This document shows positions 7,001-15,661 of a stretch of DNA of 52,891 bases, one piece after another. The notes under the pieces are model-generated. The model saw nothing but the letters and a program-made list of their open reading frames with translations. It was not told the DNA's origin and ran no database searches. The position numbers and the translations under genes are program-made. The DNA comes from Erythrobacter sp. HI0063 (GTDB lineage: Bacteria > Pseudomonadota > Alphaproteobacteria > Sphingomonadales > Sphingomonadaceae), in assembly GCF_001635685.1 (NCBI RefSeq), contig NZ_LWFF01000224.1, positions 1 through 52,891 of the forward strand, written 5' to 3'. The stretch's first letter is position 1, and each line of letters opens with the position of its first letter.

Positions 7001-8441
7001 TTCCGCAGCGCTCGTAACGCCGTCCGTTCCGGTCGGCGGGGGCTCGGCGGAACCGGTGGTTTCGGCTGCTGCGCGCAACACGGCGCCCCGGGCCGAGAGC
7101 AGTCTGGCGCGCCGGATGATGGCGATCGCGGCGGGCTGGATTCTTGTCCTGCTGCTGGCCGGAGGCTTCGCACTCGACCGCACGCTCACCAATCTGGTCG
7201 AGCGCAATTTCGACGATCAGCTCGAATATCTCCTTAACGCCATGATCGTGACGGCGGAAATCGACCTGGATGGCGAGGTCTATTTCAACCGCGTGCTGGG
7301 CGAACCGCGCTTTCTCGAACCCAATAGCGGCCTCTATTACCAGATCAGCGCGCCCGGAAAGGAAGGGTATCCCTCGCGTTCGCTGTGGGACAACACGCTC
7401 ACCGTGCGGCAGGAAGCCGACGATTTCGAGCCGCGTTTCTACGACAGCCAGCAATTCGCCGACGAGCCCCTCCGCATCGCGCAGCGCACCGTGATCCTGC
7501 CGGACAGCGAGGCGCGCTGGACCTTTGCGGTCGCCTCCGCGCGCCAGCAATTGGACGATCAGATAGCGCGCATTCGGGCCATTCTCGCCTGGAGTTTCGC
7601 CTTGTTGGGCCTGGGCCTGTTCGCGCTCGCGGTCTTGCAGAACTGGATCGGGCTCAGTCCGCTGCGGCGCGTTCGGGCCGCGATACAGGACATGCGAAGC
7701 GCAGGCGCCAATCGGATCGACGAGCCCTTGCCGCTGGAGGTCCAGCCCTTGGTCGAGGAGGTCAACGCGCTACTCGCTCATTCGGAACGGCAGGCGGAAG
7801 AAGCGCGCACGCATGCGGGCAATCTCGCCCATGCTCTCAAAACGCCGCTCACCGTGCTGACGAACGCCGCCACCGCGCACGATCCCAAGCTGTCCGATCT
7901 GGTCTGCCGCGAAACCAAGACGATGCAGCGCCATGTCGAACACCATCTGGCCCGCGCCCGCGCCGTGGGACGGCGCGCCAGCGGCCACTCGCGGGCGGAA
8001 ATCTGGCCCAGCGTCGAAAGCGTGTTGCGGGCGGTAACGCGAATCTACGAGCGAACGCGGTTCGATCTCGACGGCAATCAGAACGCGGTTGCCGCGATGG
8101 AGCGACAGGATCTGGACGAGATCCTCGGCAATCTGATCGAGAACGCGGCCAAATACGGCGGGGGCAGTGTGTTCGTCACGGTCGATGCCGAACCTTCATC
8201 TTCGCGCTGCGTGATCTGGATCGAGGATGACGGGATGGGCATCCCCGAAGAGGAATGGCCGCGCATATTCGATCGCGGCGCTCGCCTCGATACCGGCAAG
8301 CCGGGCACGGGCCTGGGCCTGGCGATCGTGCGCGACGTGGCGGAAATCTACGGCGGTTCGGTGTCGCTGGCCGAGAGCGAGGATCTGGGAGGCCTGCTGG
8401 TCCGGCTGGAGCTGCCGAGGGCCGGAGACGGGTTCGACTGA
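6933..8441 (+). CDS. PhoQ-like sensor histidine kinase
   Basis: The frame encodes up to 502 residues. Two membrane segments (about residues 64-82 and 217-240) flank a periplasmic sensor domain of about 130 residues. A HAMP-like linker is followed by the H-box LAHALKTPLTVL with His300, in the PhoQ style (HxLKTPL), then the N-box ILGNLIENAAKYGGG, the G1 box EDDGMGIPEEE and the G2 box GTGLGLAIVRDVAEIYGG. It is the probable partner of the preceding regulator. The first 60 residues have no domain and overlap the regulator by 68 bases; starts at the paired ATGs at 7116 and 7119 are equally possible. The ligand is unknown; PhoQ homologues sense divalent cations or peptides. Confidence 0.9.
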   Translation: MSSPRSAALATRSTIPPTSRAPDSAALVTPSVPVGGGSAEPVVSAAARNTAPRAESSLARRMMAIAAGWILVLLLAGGFALDRTLTNLVERNFDDQLEYLLNAMIVTAEIDLDGEVYFNRVLGEPRFLEPNSGLYYQISAPGKEGYPSRSLWDNTLTVRQEADDFEPRFYDSQQFADEPLRIAQRTVILPDSEARWTFAVASARQQLDDQIARIRAILAWSFALLGLGLFALAVLQNWIGLSPLRRVRAAIQDMRSAGANRIDEPLPLEVQPLVEEVNALLAHSERQAEEARTHAGNLAHALKTPLTVLTNAATAHDPKLSDLVCRETKTMQRHVEHHLARARAVGRRASGHSRAEIWPSVESVLRAVTRIYERTRFDLDGNQNAVAAMERQDLDEILGNLIENAAKYGGGSVFVTVDAEPSSSRCVIWIEDDGMGIPEEEWPRIFDRGARLDTGKPGTGLGLAIVRDVAEIYGGSVSLAESEDLGGLLVRLELPRAGDGFD

Positions 8442-8503
8442 CCGGATAATCAAGCCGCGTTCGGGCAGATCGGAATTGGCTTTTGCGAAATGGAGCCCGC
8501 TCA

Positions 8504-8534
8504 AACGAAAACGGGGCCGGAAACCCGACCCCGC
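8504..8534 (-). terminator. Rho-independent terminator of the small secreted-protein gene
   Basis: On the minus strand a 9-bp stem (one G-U pair) with a 4-base loop, at 8513-8534, is followed by TTTTCGTTT. It lies 28 bases after the stop codon of the 69-residue minus-strand gene. It also separates this gene from the convergent kinase gene. Confidence 0.8.
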
Positions 8535-8561
8535 TCGTAAATGTGTCCAGTTCAGCAACCG

Positions 8562-8771
8562 TTACGGGCTGACGGGCTCGTCATCGCCCGAAGCGAAGAT
8601 GAAGGTGGCGATGGCGAGAACGCCGAAGATCGCCAGAATGCCACCGGCATTGCCGGCCAGTTCGGATTCCCCGTCAACCGGAGCGGCGGCGCGATCGGCT
8701 GCCTGAGCGGCGATCGGAGCAACGGCGAGGCTGGCAGCCGAAGCGACCAGAGCTGTCTTGCCAAATTTCAT
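8562..8771 (-). CDS. Small secreted or membrane protein, unknown function
   Basis: The 69-residue protein starts MKFGKTALVASAASLAVAPI and has a likely signal peptide ending AQAAD. A short hydrophilic stretch with an acidic patch (DGESELAG) precedes a second hydrophobic segment (GGILAIFGVLAIATFIF) and an acidic end (DDEPVSP). It is probably a small inner-membrane protein. A ribosome site (agggg) precedes the ATG, and a clear terminator follows the stop, which supports a real gene. I do not recognise a named family. Confidence 0.68.
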   Translation of the reverse strand: MKFGKTALVASAASLAVAPIAAQAADRAAAPVDGESELAGNAGGILAIFGVLAIATFIFASGDDEPVSP

Positions 8772-8920
8772 GGTAATTCCCCTTGAGCGAAAATGCGAGG
8801 ATGGTTCCTATTGAGACCGACGAGGGGATTCAACCCGCCAAGGGCAACGCGAAGGGACTTTTTCACCGTGGCCGCGCTGGTGCTGCATTTTGGTCACATT
8901 CGGTCGCTCGCCGGTGGGGC

Positions 8921-9265
8921 TCAGCGGGTCTCGCGCGCCTGTTCGTGATGCCGGATCACCTCATCGATGATGAAGCGCAGGAATTTCTCGCTGAATTCGG
9001 GGTCGAGCTCGGCATCCTGTGCCAGAGCCCGCAGCCGGGCGATCTGCGCATGTTCGCGGCCCGGATCGGCGGGCGGAAGCGCCGCCTTCGCCTTGTAGGC
9101 CCCCACCGCCTGAGTGATGCGGAACCGTTCGGCCAGCATGTGGATGAGGGCCGCATCGATATTGTCGATGCTCTTGCGATACCCGGCAAGGGTCGCATCC
9201 CCAGTAGAGTATTGGTTCGATGGCTGGGCCGAAGCGGGCTGGGCGGAGGGTGTTTGCCGGGACAT
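8921..9265 (-). CDS. Chorismate mutase, AroQ type
   Basis: The 114-residue protein matches the all-helical AroQ fold: YRKSIDNIDAALIHMLAERF (first long helix with the conserved Arg and Asp), AVGAYKAKAALPP with the active-site Lys, DPGREHAQIARL, and a C-terminal helix FLRFIIDEVIRHHEQ. It converts chorismate to prephenate, the first committed step to Phe and Tyr, in the cytoplasm. About 25 residues of Ser/Gln/Pro-rich sequence precede the domain, so the true start could be further in. It is monofunctional, with no fused prephenate dehydratase. It is divergent from the polyprenyl synthase gene with 65 bases between them. Confidence 0.9.
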   Translation of the reverse strand: MSRQTPSAQPASAQPSNQYSTGDATLAGYRKSIDNIDAALIHMLAERFRITQAVGAYKAKAALPPADPGREHAQIARLRALAQDAELDPEFSEKFLRFIIDEVIRHHEQARETR

Positions 9266-9330
9266 CGTGCCAAGCTAGCAGCAATTGCGCCCTTGCCAAG
9301 CGCGGCCAGCCTCCCCATTGCCGATGGCAG

Positions 9331-10347
9331 ATGAGCGCCGAAATCATTCCCCTTCACGATCGCGGATCCAACCCCTCGCTCGACCCCATGCTGGCTTTGA
9401 CCGCGCAGGGCATGAACGCGGTCAATTCCGTCATCCTTTCGCGCATGCAGAGCGAGATACCGCTGATACCGGCGCTGGCCGGGCATCTGATTTCTGGTGG
9501 GGGCAAGCGTCTGCGCCCGATGCTCACGCTCGCAGGCGCAGAGCTCGTCGGCTATCAGGGCGCGCGCCACCACAAGCTCGCCGCCGCGGTCGAATTCATC
9601 CATACCGCCACCCTGCTTCACGACGATGTCGTCGACGGCAGCGAGATGCGCCGGGGCAAGACCGCCGCGAACATCATCTTCGGCAACCCCGCCACCGTGC
9701 TGGTGGGCGATTTCCTGTTCAGCCGCAGCTTCGAACTGATGACGGAGGACGGCAGCCTGCGCGTTCTCAAGATCCTCTCCGGCGCCAGCGCCATCATCGC
9801 GGAGGGTGAGGTCGATCAGCTGACTGCGCAGCGCCGGATCGACACCAGCGAACAGCGCTATCTCGGCATCATCCGCGCCAAGACGGCGGCCCTGTTCGCC
9901 GCCGCCGCCCGGATCGCGGCGGTGGTCGCCGAATGCGACGATGAGAAGGAAAATGCGCTCGACGAATATGGGCGCAATCTGGGCGTCGCCTTCCAGCTGG
10001 TCGACGATGCGATCGATTACGATTCGGATGCCGCCGCAATGGGCAAGGATCGGGGGGACGATTTCCGCGAGGGCAAGATGACGCTTCCCGTCATCCTCGC
10101 CTATGCGCGCGGAAGCGAGGAAGAGCGCGCCTTCTGGAAGGACGCGATCATCGGCCACCGCACCAGCGACGCCGATTTGGACCATGCCTGCACTCTGATC
10201 GCCCGGCACGACGCGCTGGCGGATACGCGCGAAAGGGCCCGCCATTTCGCTCAGCGCGCGATCGATGCGCTGGCGATCTTTCCCGATGGCAAGGCCCGGC
10301 AGGCGATGGTGGAAGCGGCGCGTTTCGCGGTGGCGCGGGGCTACTGA
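9331..10347 (+). CDS. Polyprenyl diphosphate synthase (trans, long chain)
   Basis: The 338-residue protein has both Asp-rich motifs of trans-prenyltransferases: HDDVVDGSEMRRG (first, about residues 95-107) and QLVDDAIDYDSD (second, near residue 225), plus GGGKRLRPML near residue 52. It elongates allylic diphosphates with isopentenyl diphosphate. It resembles IspB/DdsA enzymes that make the octaprenyl or decaprenyl tail of ubiquinone; in this lineage Q10 is expected, but chain length cannot be read directly. The ATG at 9331 gives the usual start (MSAEIIPLHDR); an earlier in-frame ATG would run into the divergent promoter region. Confidence 0.92.
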   Translation: MSAEIIPLHDRGSNPSLDPMLALTAQGMNAVNSVILSRMQSEIPLIPALAGHLISGGGKRLRPMLTLAGAELVGYQGARHHKLAAAVEFIHTATLLHDDVVDGSEMRRGKTAANIIFGNPATVLVGDFLFSRSFELMTEDGSLRVLKILSGASAIIAEGEVDQLTAQRRIDTSEQRYLGIIRAKTAALFAAAARIAAVVAECDDEKENALDEYGRNLGVAFQLVDDAIDYDSDAAAMGKDRGDDFREGKMTLPVILAYARGSEEERAFWKDAIIGHRTSDADLDHACTLIARHDALADTRERARHFAQRAIDALAIFPDGKARQAMVEAARFAVARGY

Positions 10348-10369
10348 CCTAGCTGAATAGGGCAGGCCG

Positions 10370-12820
10370 ATGCCTTCCGACCTTCCCATCCACGCCGTCC
10401 TGCCCGATCTTCTGGCGGCCTTGCGCGTGCAGACCGGCGCGGTGCTGGTCGCGCCGCCGGGCGCGGGCAAGACGACGGCGGTGGCGCCTGCGCTGATCGG
10501 GGAGGACTGGTGCAGCGGTCAGGTCATCCTCACCAGTCCGCGCCGGGTCGCGGCGCGCGCGGCGGCGGAACGGATGGCGGCCCAATTGGGCGAGAAGACG
10601 GGCGAAACCGTCGGCTACCTCACCCGGCTCGACAGTCGCCAATCGTCCAAGACCCGCATTCTCGTCGTGACCGAAGCGATCTTCGTCAATCGCATCCTCG
10701 AAGATCCGGAATTGCCCGGCGTGTCGGCAGTGCTGTTCGACGAAGCGCACGAGCGCCATCTCGACAGCGATCTCGGCCTCGCCATGGCACTGGAGAGCCG
10801 CGCTTTCGTGCGCGAGGATCTGCGCGTCCTCGTCATGTCTGCGACGATCGACGGCGCGCGATTCGCGCGGCTGCTCGGCGATGCGGCCCCGGTTATCAAA
10901 AGCGAGGGGCGCGCCTTCCCGCTGGCGATCGAGTGGCTGGGCAGCTCGCCCCACCAGCGGATCGAGGATGCGGTCGCCGATGGAATCGCGACCGCGTGGC
11001 GCGACCAAGAGGGCGACATTCTCGCCTTCCTGCCCGGCGTGGGCGAGATCGAGCGTGTGCGCGAGCGCATCGAGACACGCCTGCCGAGCGCCATGGTGCT
11101 GCCGCTGCACGGACAGGTCGATCCGGCGAGCCAGCGCGCGGCCATACGGCGCGATCCCGAAGGGCGGCGGCGGATCGTCCTCGCCACGGCCATCGCCGAA
11201 ACCTCGCTCACTTTGGATGGCGTCTCGGTCGTGGTCGATAGCGGCTTGTCGCGTCGAGCCGAATTCGACCGCGCGGCGGGGACCACGCATCTCGTGACGA
11301 TGCGGGCCAGCCAGGCCGCTGCGGCGCAGCGCGCCGGGCGTGCGGCGCGACAGAGCCACGGCACGGCCTACCGATTGTGGGAGCAGGGCGGCCACAAGGG
11401 GCGGCCCGAATTCGACCCGCCCGAAATCGTCACGGCCGACCTCGCGCCGCTGGTCCTGAAGGTGGCGCAATGGGGCAGCGATCCGCTGGACCTGCGCTGG
11501 CTCGATCCGCCGCCCGAAGCCTCGCTCGCTTCGGCGCAGCACCGGTTGGAAAAGCTTGGCGCGCTTGATTCCTCCGGGCGAATCACTGACTTTGGTGGGC
11601 GAATTGCGTCCATGCCGCTCGACCCCGAGGGGGCCGCGGCGATCCTCTATGGTGCCGGGGCGGGGCAGGCGCGCGACGCTGCGGAGCTGATCTTGCTGAC
11701 GCAGGAGAGAGGCCTGGGCGGGCGCGGCGAGGATCTGTCGGCGCGCCTCGCACGCTGGCGGGGCGACCGCAGCGCGAGAGCGGAAGCGAGCCGGAAACTT
11801 GCGCAGAACTGGGCGAAGCGGGCGGAAAAGCTGATCGCCGACGATGCCAAGGCTTTCGAGGGGAGCGGTGGCGAAGCCGTGGATCCCGCGCTGTTCCTGG
11901 CCGCAGCGCGCCCCGACTTCATCGCCAAGCGCCGTGATCCTTCGGGCGAAAGTTGGATTTCCGCAGGCGGGCGGGGCTTCATGCTCGATCCGACCTCTCC
12001 TTTGGCGCGGGCCGAGTGGCTGATCGTCGCCGATGCGCAGGGACAGGCCAAGGGCGCGCGGATCACTTCGGCGGCGCAGCTGGTGCTGGCCGACATCGAA
12101 ACGCATTTCCCCTCTCTTATCGAGCGCAAATCGGTCCTCAATTGGAACGAGGACGAGCAGAGAATCGAAGCGCGGCTGGAGCGGCGGCTTGGCGCGATCC
12201 GACTGTCGAGCGGACCCGATCCGTCTCCGGACGCGCAAGCGATTGTGGAAAAGCTTGTGGATAAGGCGCGGGACAGGCTGGGGGTATTGCTGCCTGCCGA
12301 CCTGCTGGCACGGGCGCGCTACGCCGGAATCGCCGCGCTGTCTCTCGATGCGCTTTCGGACAATGCCGAGCTTTGGCTGACCCCGCTTTTGCAGGGGCGC
12401 CGCGATCTCGCGCTGGCGAAGGGGCGTCTTACCGATGCTGTGCTCGGCCTGCTGGATTGGGACAGCCGCCAGAGGCTTGACCGGCTGGCCCCGCGCGAAT
12501 TCGTGTCGCCTGCGGGCACGCATCACGCGATCGATTATACCGGGGACGACGCGCCCAGCGTGGAAGTGCGGGTGCAGGCGCTGTTCGGGCTGGAGCGGCA
12601 CCCGATGGTGGGCGACACACCGCTCCTGCTCAAGCTGACGAGCCCGGCTGGCCGCCCGATTCAGGCGACCCGCGATCTGCCGGGTTTTTGGCGGGGAAGC
12701 TGGATGGACGTGCGCAAGGACATGAAGGGCCGCTATCCCAAGCACCGCTGGCCGGACGAGCCGTGGGCGGAGGCGCCGAGCCTCAAGACGAAGAACGCCT
12801 TTTCAAGAGGCGGCGGCTGA
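10370..12820 (+). CDS. hrpB: ATP-dependent helicase HrpB (DEAH box)
   Basis: The 816-residue length is typical for HrpB. Motifs: Walker A APPGAGKTTAV (residues 28-38), motif Ia TSPRRVAARAAAERM, DEAH at residues 124-127 (LFDEAHERH), motif III VMSATIDGARFA, motif V VLATAIAETSLT, and motif VI QRAGRAAR. The C-terminal third is the HrpB-specific domain, with DYTGDDAPSVEVRVQALFG and HRWPDEPWAEAP at the end. It is a predicted RNA helicase without a settled role. It begins 22 bases after the polyprenyl synthase gene. Confidence 0.95.
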   Translation: MPSDLPIHAVLPDLLAALRVQTGAVLVAPPGAGKTTAVAPALIGEDWCSGQVILTSPRRVAARAAAERMAAQLGEKTGETVGYLTRLDSRQSSKTRILVVTEAIFVNRILEDPELPGVSAVLFDEAHERHLDSDLGLAMALESRAFVREDLRVLVMSATIDGARFARLLGDAAPVIKSEGRAFPLAIEWLGSSPHQRIEDAVADGIATAWRDQEGDILAFLPGVGEIERVRERIETRLPSAMVLPLHGQVDPASQRAAIRRDPEGRRRIVLATAIAETSLTLDGVSVVVDSGLSRRAEFDRAAGTTHLVTMRASQAAAAQRAGRAARQSHGTAYRLWEQGGHKGRPEFDPPEIVTADLAPLVLKVAQWGSDPLDLRWLDPPPEASLASAQHRLEKLGALDSSGRITDFGGRIASMPLDPEGAAAILYGAGAGQARDAAELILLTQERGLGGRGEDLSARLARWRGDRSARAEASRKLAQNWAKRAEKLIADDAKAFEGSGGEAVDPALFLAAARPDFIAKRRDPSGESWISAGGRGFMLDPTSPLARAEWLIVADAQGQAKGARITSAAQLVLADIETHFPSLIERKSVLNWNEDEQRIEARLERRLGAIRLSSGPDPSPDAQAIVEKLVDKARDRLGVLLPADLLARARYAGIAALSLDALSDNAELWLTPLLQGRRDLALAKGRLTDAVLGLLDWDSRQRLDRLAPREFVSPAGTHHAIDYTGDDAPSVEVRVQALFGLERHPMVGDTPLLLKLTSPAGRPIQATRDLPGFWRGSWMDVRKDMKGRYPKHRWPDEPWAEAPSLKTKNAFSRGGG

Positions 12821-12926
12821 ATTAGGGGATCGGGGACGCTTCGGAGTCCCGCAAGCGCGACCGCGCGCCGCGGCTTATGCCGCGAAGCCGCCCGGCGTTT
12901 GAGGGACTAAACAAGGACTCGCGACC

Positions 12927-13205
12927 ATGACCGCCCGTATCTATCAGCGACCCAAGAGTGCGATGCAGTCCGGCAAGGCGCGCGTCGATGAATGGGTGCT
13001 CGAATTCGAACAATCCGAAGCGCGCCGCGCCGATCCGCTGATGGGGTGGACGGGCAGCGGCGATACGCAGGTTCAGGTGCAGCTGAAATTCCCCTCCAAG
13101 GACGAGGCGAAGGCCTATGCCGAGAAATACGGTATCCCCGCGCGTGTCCATGCGACGCCGCCCAAATCCCTGAAATTGCAGGCTTACGCGGATAATTTTC
13201 GCTAG
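12927..13205 (+). CDS. NDUFS4-like NADH-ubiquinone oxidoreductase accessory subunit
   Basis: The 92-residue protein matches the ETC complex I subunit family (NDUFS4/AQDQ): MTARIYQRPKSAMQSGKA, WVLEFEQSEARRADPLMGWT, GDTQVQVQLKFPSKDEAKAY and a basic end with PPKSLKLQAYADNF. In mitochondria this accessory subunit sits on the peripheral arm of complex I near the NADH module; alphaproteobacteria carry the homologue. It has no signal peptide or membrane segment and should work at the cytoplasmic face. It is a single gene, distant from any nuo operon in this window, just before the SRP RNA. Confidence 0.93.
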   Translation: MTARIYQRPKSAMQSGKARVDEWVLEFEQSEARRADPLMGWTGSGDTQVQVQLKFPSKDEAKAYAEKYGIPARVHATPPKSLKLQAYADNFR

Positions 13206-13274
13206 AGGCTTCACGCGCGGCGCGGTCGAGGCTGCGCGACGCTTGCAAACCCACGCCGCCACCGCCATATGGCC

Positions 13275-13371
13275 GCCCGGGAGTCGGGTGGACGTTCGCG
13301 TCTGCTCACCGGGTCAGGTCCGGAAGGAAGCAGCCCAGGTAGATGGCAGCGGGTCGCTCGGCTCCTTTTTC
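13275..13371 (+). ncRNA. ffs: Signal recognition particle RNA, small type (4.5S)
   Basis: The region contains the universal SRP apical motif ggtcaggtccggaaggaagc (13313-13332) followed by agccc. The arms 13280-13286 and 13359-13365 pair, closing a long hairpin, and a run of five or six T follows at 13365-13370 as a terminator. The RNA binds Ffh and, through FtsY (gene at 48.8-49.7 kb here), targets membrane proteins. It lies between the NDUFS4-like gene and dnaX. The exact ends are estimated to a few bases. Confidence 0.93.
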
Positions 13372-13418
13372 GCTCACCATGGCATGACAAGCGCGGCCGG
13401 TGCCCCTACCTAACGGGC

Positions 13419-15284
13419 ATGGGTGATTCACCGGACAATTCAGACGGCCTCCCTTGGGAGCCCGGAGCGGGCGACGCTCCGGAAGACAACGCGCCCAGCG
13501 CCGCCGAATTGGAGGATGCGGGCCAGGGATCGATGTTCGGTGCTGCCGAAGCCGAACCGGTTGCGCCGCCCGCAACCGAAGTGCCGCCTGCGAAAGAGAC
13601 GCCGGACGTCGCCCTCACGGTTCCCTCGGAACCCTTGGTCGAACCGACCGCACCCGATCCGGCGCAGCCCTATCGCGTGCTCGCGCGCAAATACCGGCCC
13701 CAGACCTTTTCCGAACTGATCGGGCAGGAACCGATGGTCCGCACGCTCGCCAATGCGATCGCGCGCGACCGGCTGGCCCATGCCTTCCTGATGACCGGCG
13801 TGCGCGGAGTGGGCAAGACCTCGACGGCGCGCCTCATCGCCAAGGCTTTGAATTGCGTCGGGCCGGACGGGAAGGGAGGGCCGACCATCGATCCGTGCGG
13901 CGTTTGCGAACCTTGTACTGCCATCGCGGAAGGCCGCCATATCGACGTGATCGAGATGGATGCCGCCTCCCATACCGGCGTCGACGACGTGCGCGAGATC
14001 ATCGAGGCGGTGCGCTATTCCGCGGTTTCGGCGCGGTACAAGATCTATATCATCGACGAAGTTCACATGCTGAGCCGCAACGCCTTCAACGCGCTGTTGA
14101 AGACGCTGGAAGAGCCGCCCGCGCATGTGAAATTCCTCTTCGCCACCACCGAAGTCGACAAGCTGCCCGTAACGGTCCTGAGCCGCACCCAGCGCTTCGA
14201 CCTGCGGCGTATTCCCGCCGAACTGCTCAAGGAGCATTTCGCGGAGATCTGCCGCAAGGAAGGTGTCGAGGCGGAGGACGAGGCGCTGGCCATCGTGGCC
14301 AATGCAGCGGAAGGATCGGTCCGCGACGGGTTGTCCATCCTCGACCAGGCGATCGCCCATGCCGATATGGGGGCCGATGAAGGATCGGACAGCACGGTCA
14401 CCGCCGAGCGAGTCCAGTCCATGCTCGGCCTCGCCGACAAAGGGGCGCAGCGCCGCCTGCTGGGCCATTTGCTGGAAGGCGAGGCGCGGCCTCTGCTCGC
14501 AGGCGTGGACGAGCAATACGCACTCGGTGTCGAGCCGCTGGCGATGATGCGGGCGCTGATGGACATCGTCCACCGGATCACAGTGTCGCAAGTGTCAGGC
14601 GGCGAGCCCGACGCGCCGAGCGCCGAGGAGCGCGCCGAGCTCGCCGCCTGGGCCGAAGCGATCCCGGCGGGTCGCCTCCATCGCCTGTGGCAATTGCTGC
14701 TGAAAGGGCATGAGGAGGTGCGCCAGGCGCCCGATCCGCTCGTGTCCGCGCGCATGGCACTGCTGCGCACGCTGCACGCCAACGACCTTCCCGATCCGGG
14801 GCGCCTGGCCCAGATCATCGCGGATGCGGCGGCCAATGCGCCGAGCGCTCCCACAACGACCGGAAGCGAAGGCACCGCCGAGGCTCCTGCCGCGAAGTCG
14901 ATCGACTGGCGCGATCTGGTCGCCAAGGTCGAGGATGCGGGCCAGCACCTCGCCGCCAGCACGATGAAATTGCAGATCCGCCCGATCGCGATCGAGAGCG
15001 AGCTGCTGCGATTCAGCCGCGATGCGCGTTACAAGGACGATATCGGCCCGCAATTGCGCGAGGCGCTGCTCGCCGCCACCGGCGAACGCTGGCAGATCGA
15101 ACAAGCGCCCGAGGGCGGGGCACCCTCGCTGGTCGAACAGGAACAGCAGGCCGCCGCCGACGCCCAGCGCGAGGCGCGCGAACATCCCATGGTGAAGGCC
15201 GCGTTCGCCGCCTTTCCGGATGCCGAACTCTTGGAAGAAACCCAGACGCCGTCCCCCCGGCGCGATTGGAGACGCGAAGCATGA
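13419..15284 (+). CDS. dnaX: DNA polymerase III subunit gamma/tau
   Basis: The 621-residue clamp-loader ATPase has VLARKYRPQTFSELIGQEPM, Walker A GVRGVGKTSTARL near residue 127, a Cys zinc site (NCVG, then CGVCEPC), DEVHMLSRNAFNALLK and the sensor region TTEVDKLPVTVLSRTQRFDL. The C-terminal part from about residue 490 (DWRDLVAKVEDAG) fits tau. About 80 acidic, Ala/Pro-rich residues precede the AAA+ domain. I chose the ATG at 13419 because upstream codons in the same frame run through the SRP RNA. No obvious slippery frameshift signal for gamma was seen. It overlaps ybaB by ATGA. Confidence 0.95.
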   Translation: MGDSPDNSDGLPWEPGAGDAPEDNAPSAAELEDAGQGSMFGAAEAEPVAPPATEVPPAKETPDVALTVPSEPLVEPTAPDPAQPYRVLARKYRPQTFSELIGQEPMVRTLANAIARDRLAHAFLMTGVRGVGKTSTARLIAKALNCVGPDGKGGPTIDPCGVCEPCTAIAEGRHIDVIEMDAASHTGVDDVREIIEAVRYSAVSARYKIYIIDEVHMLSRNAFNALLKTLEEPPAHVKFLFATTEVDKLPVTVLSRTQRFDLRRIPAELLKEHFAEICRKEGVEAEDEALAIVANAAEGSVRDGLSILDQAIAHADMGADEGSDSTVTAERVQSMLGLADKGAQRRLLGHLLEGEARPLLAGVDEQYALGVEPLAMMRALMDIVHRITVSQVSGGEPDAPSAEERAELAAWAEAIPAGRLHRLWQLLLKGHEEVRQAPDPLVSARMALLRTLHANDLPDPGRLAQIIADAAANAPSAPTTTGSEGTAEAPAAKSIDWRDLVAKVEDAGQHLAASTMKLQIRPIAIESELLRFSRDARYKDDIGPQLREALLAATGERWQIEQAPEGGAPSLVEQEQQAAADAQREAREHPMVKAAFAAFPDAELLEETQTPSPRRDWRREA

Positions 15285-15622
15285 AATCGATGGAAGAAAT
15301 GATGGCCGCCGCCCAGAAGGCAGCCGAGACGATTCAGAACCAGATGGGCGAGGCGCAGGCCAAGCTCGATACGATCGAGGTCGAAGGCAATGCCGGTGGC
15401 GGCATGGTCAAGGTCCGCGCCACCGCACGCGGCCGCATCCTCGGGGTGGCGATCGACGACAGCCTGATGAATCTCGACGAGAAGCAGATGCTCGAAGACC
15501 TCGTCACCGCCGCCTTCAACGATGCGCGCGACAAGGCGGATCGCCGCGCGGGCGAGGAAATGGCGCAATTGCAGTCGGGCATGGGCCTGCCGCCGGGCTT
15601 CAACCTGCCCGGCATGGGATAA
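15281..15622 (+). CDS. YbaB/EbfC family nucleoid-associated protein
   Basis: The 113-residue protein matches the YbaB family: MKSMEEMMAAAQKAAETIQN, EVEGNAGGGMVKVRATARGR, and LEDLVTAAFNDARDKADR, with a Gly/Met/Pro-rich tail. YbaB proteins bind DNA as dimers and often follow dnaX, as here (dnaX-ybaB, often with recR). recR does not follow in this window. The ATG at 15281 overlaps the dnaX stop (ATGA) and has a ggag site upstream, so translation is probably coupled. Confidence 0.93.
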   Translation: MKSMEEMMAAAQKAAETIQNQMGEAQAKLDTIEVEGNAGGGMVKVRATARGRILGVAIDDSLMNLDEKQMLEDLVTAAFNDARDKADRRAGEEMAQLQSGMGLPPGFNLPGMG

Positions 15623-15661
15623 CCCGCAGAAACGGAAACGATACGCGATCGGGAGAGCGCC

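Noticed and set aside
10349-12745. Open frame of 798 codons on the minus strand, opposite hrpB
   Set aside because: It mirrors hrpB, which has all helicase motifs; the product is Arg/His-rich with no domain.
13269-13418. In-frame N-terminal extension of dnaX by 50 codons
   Set aside because: The region encodes the SRP RNA and its terminator, and the extra residues match nothing.
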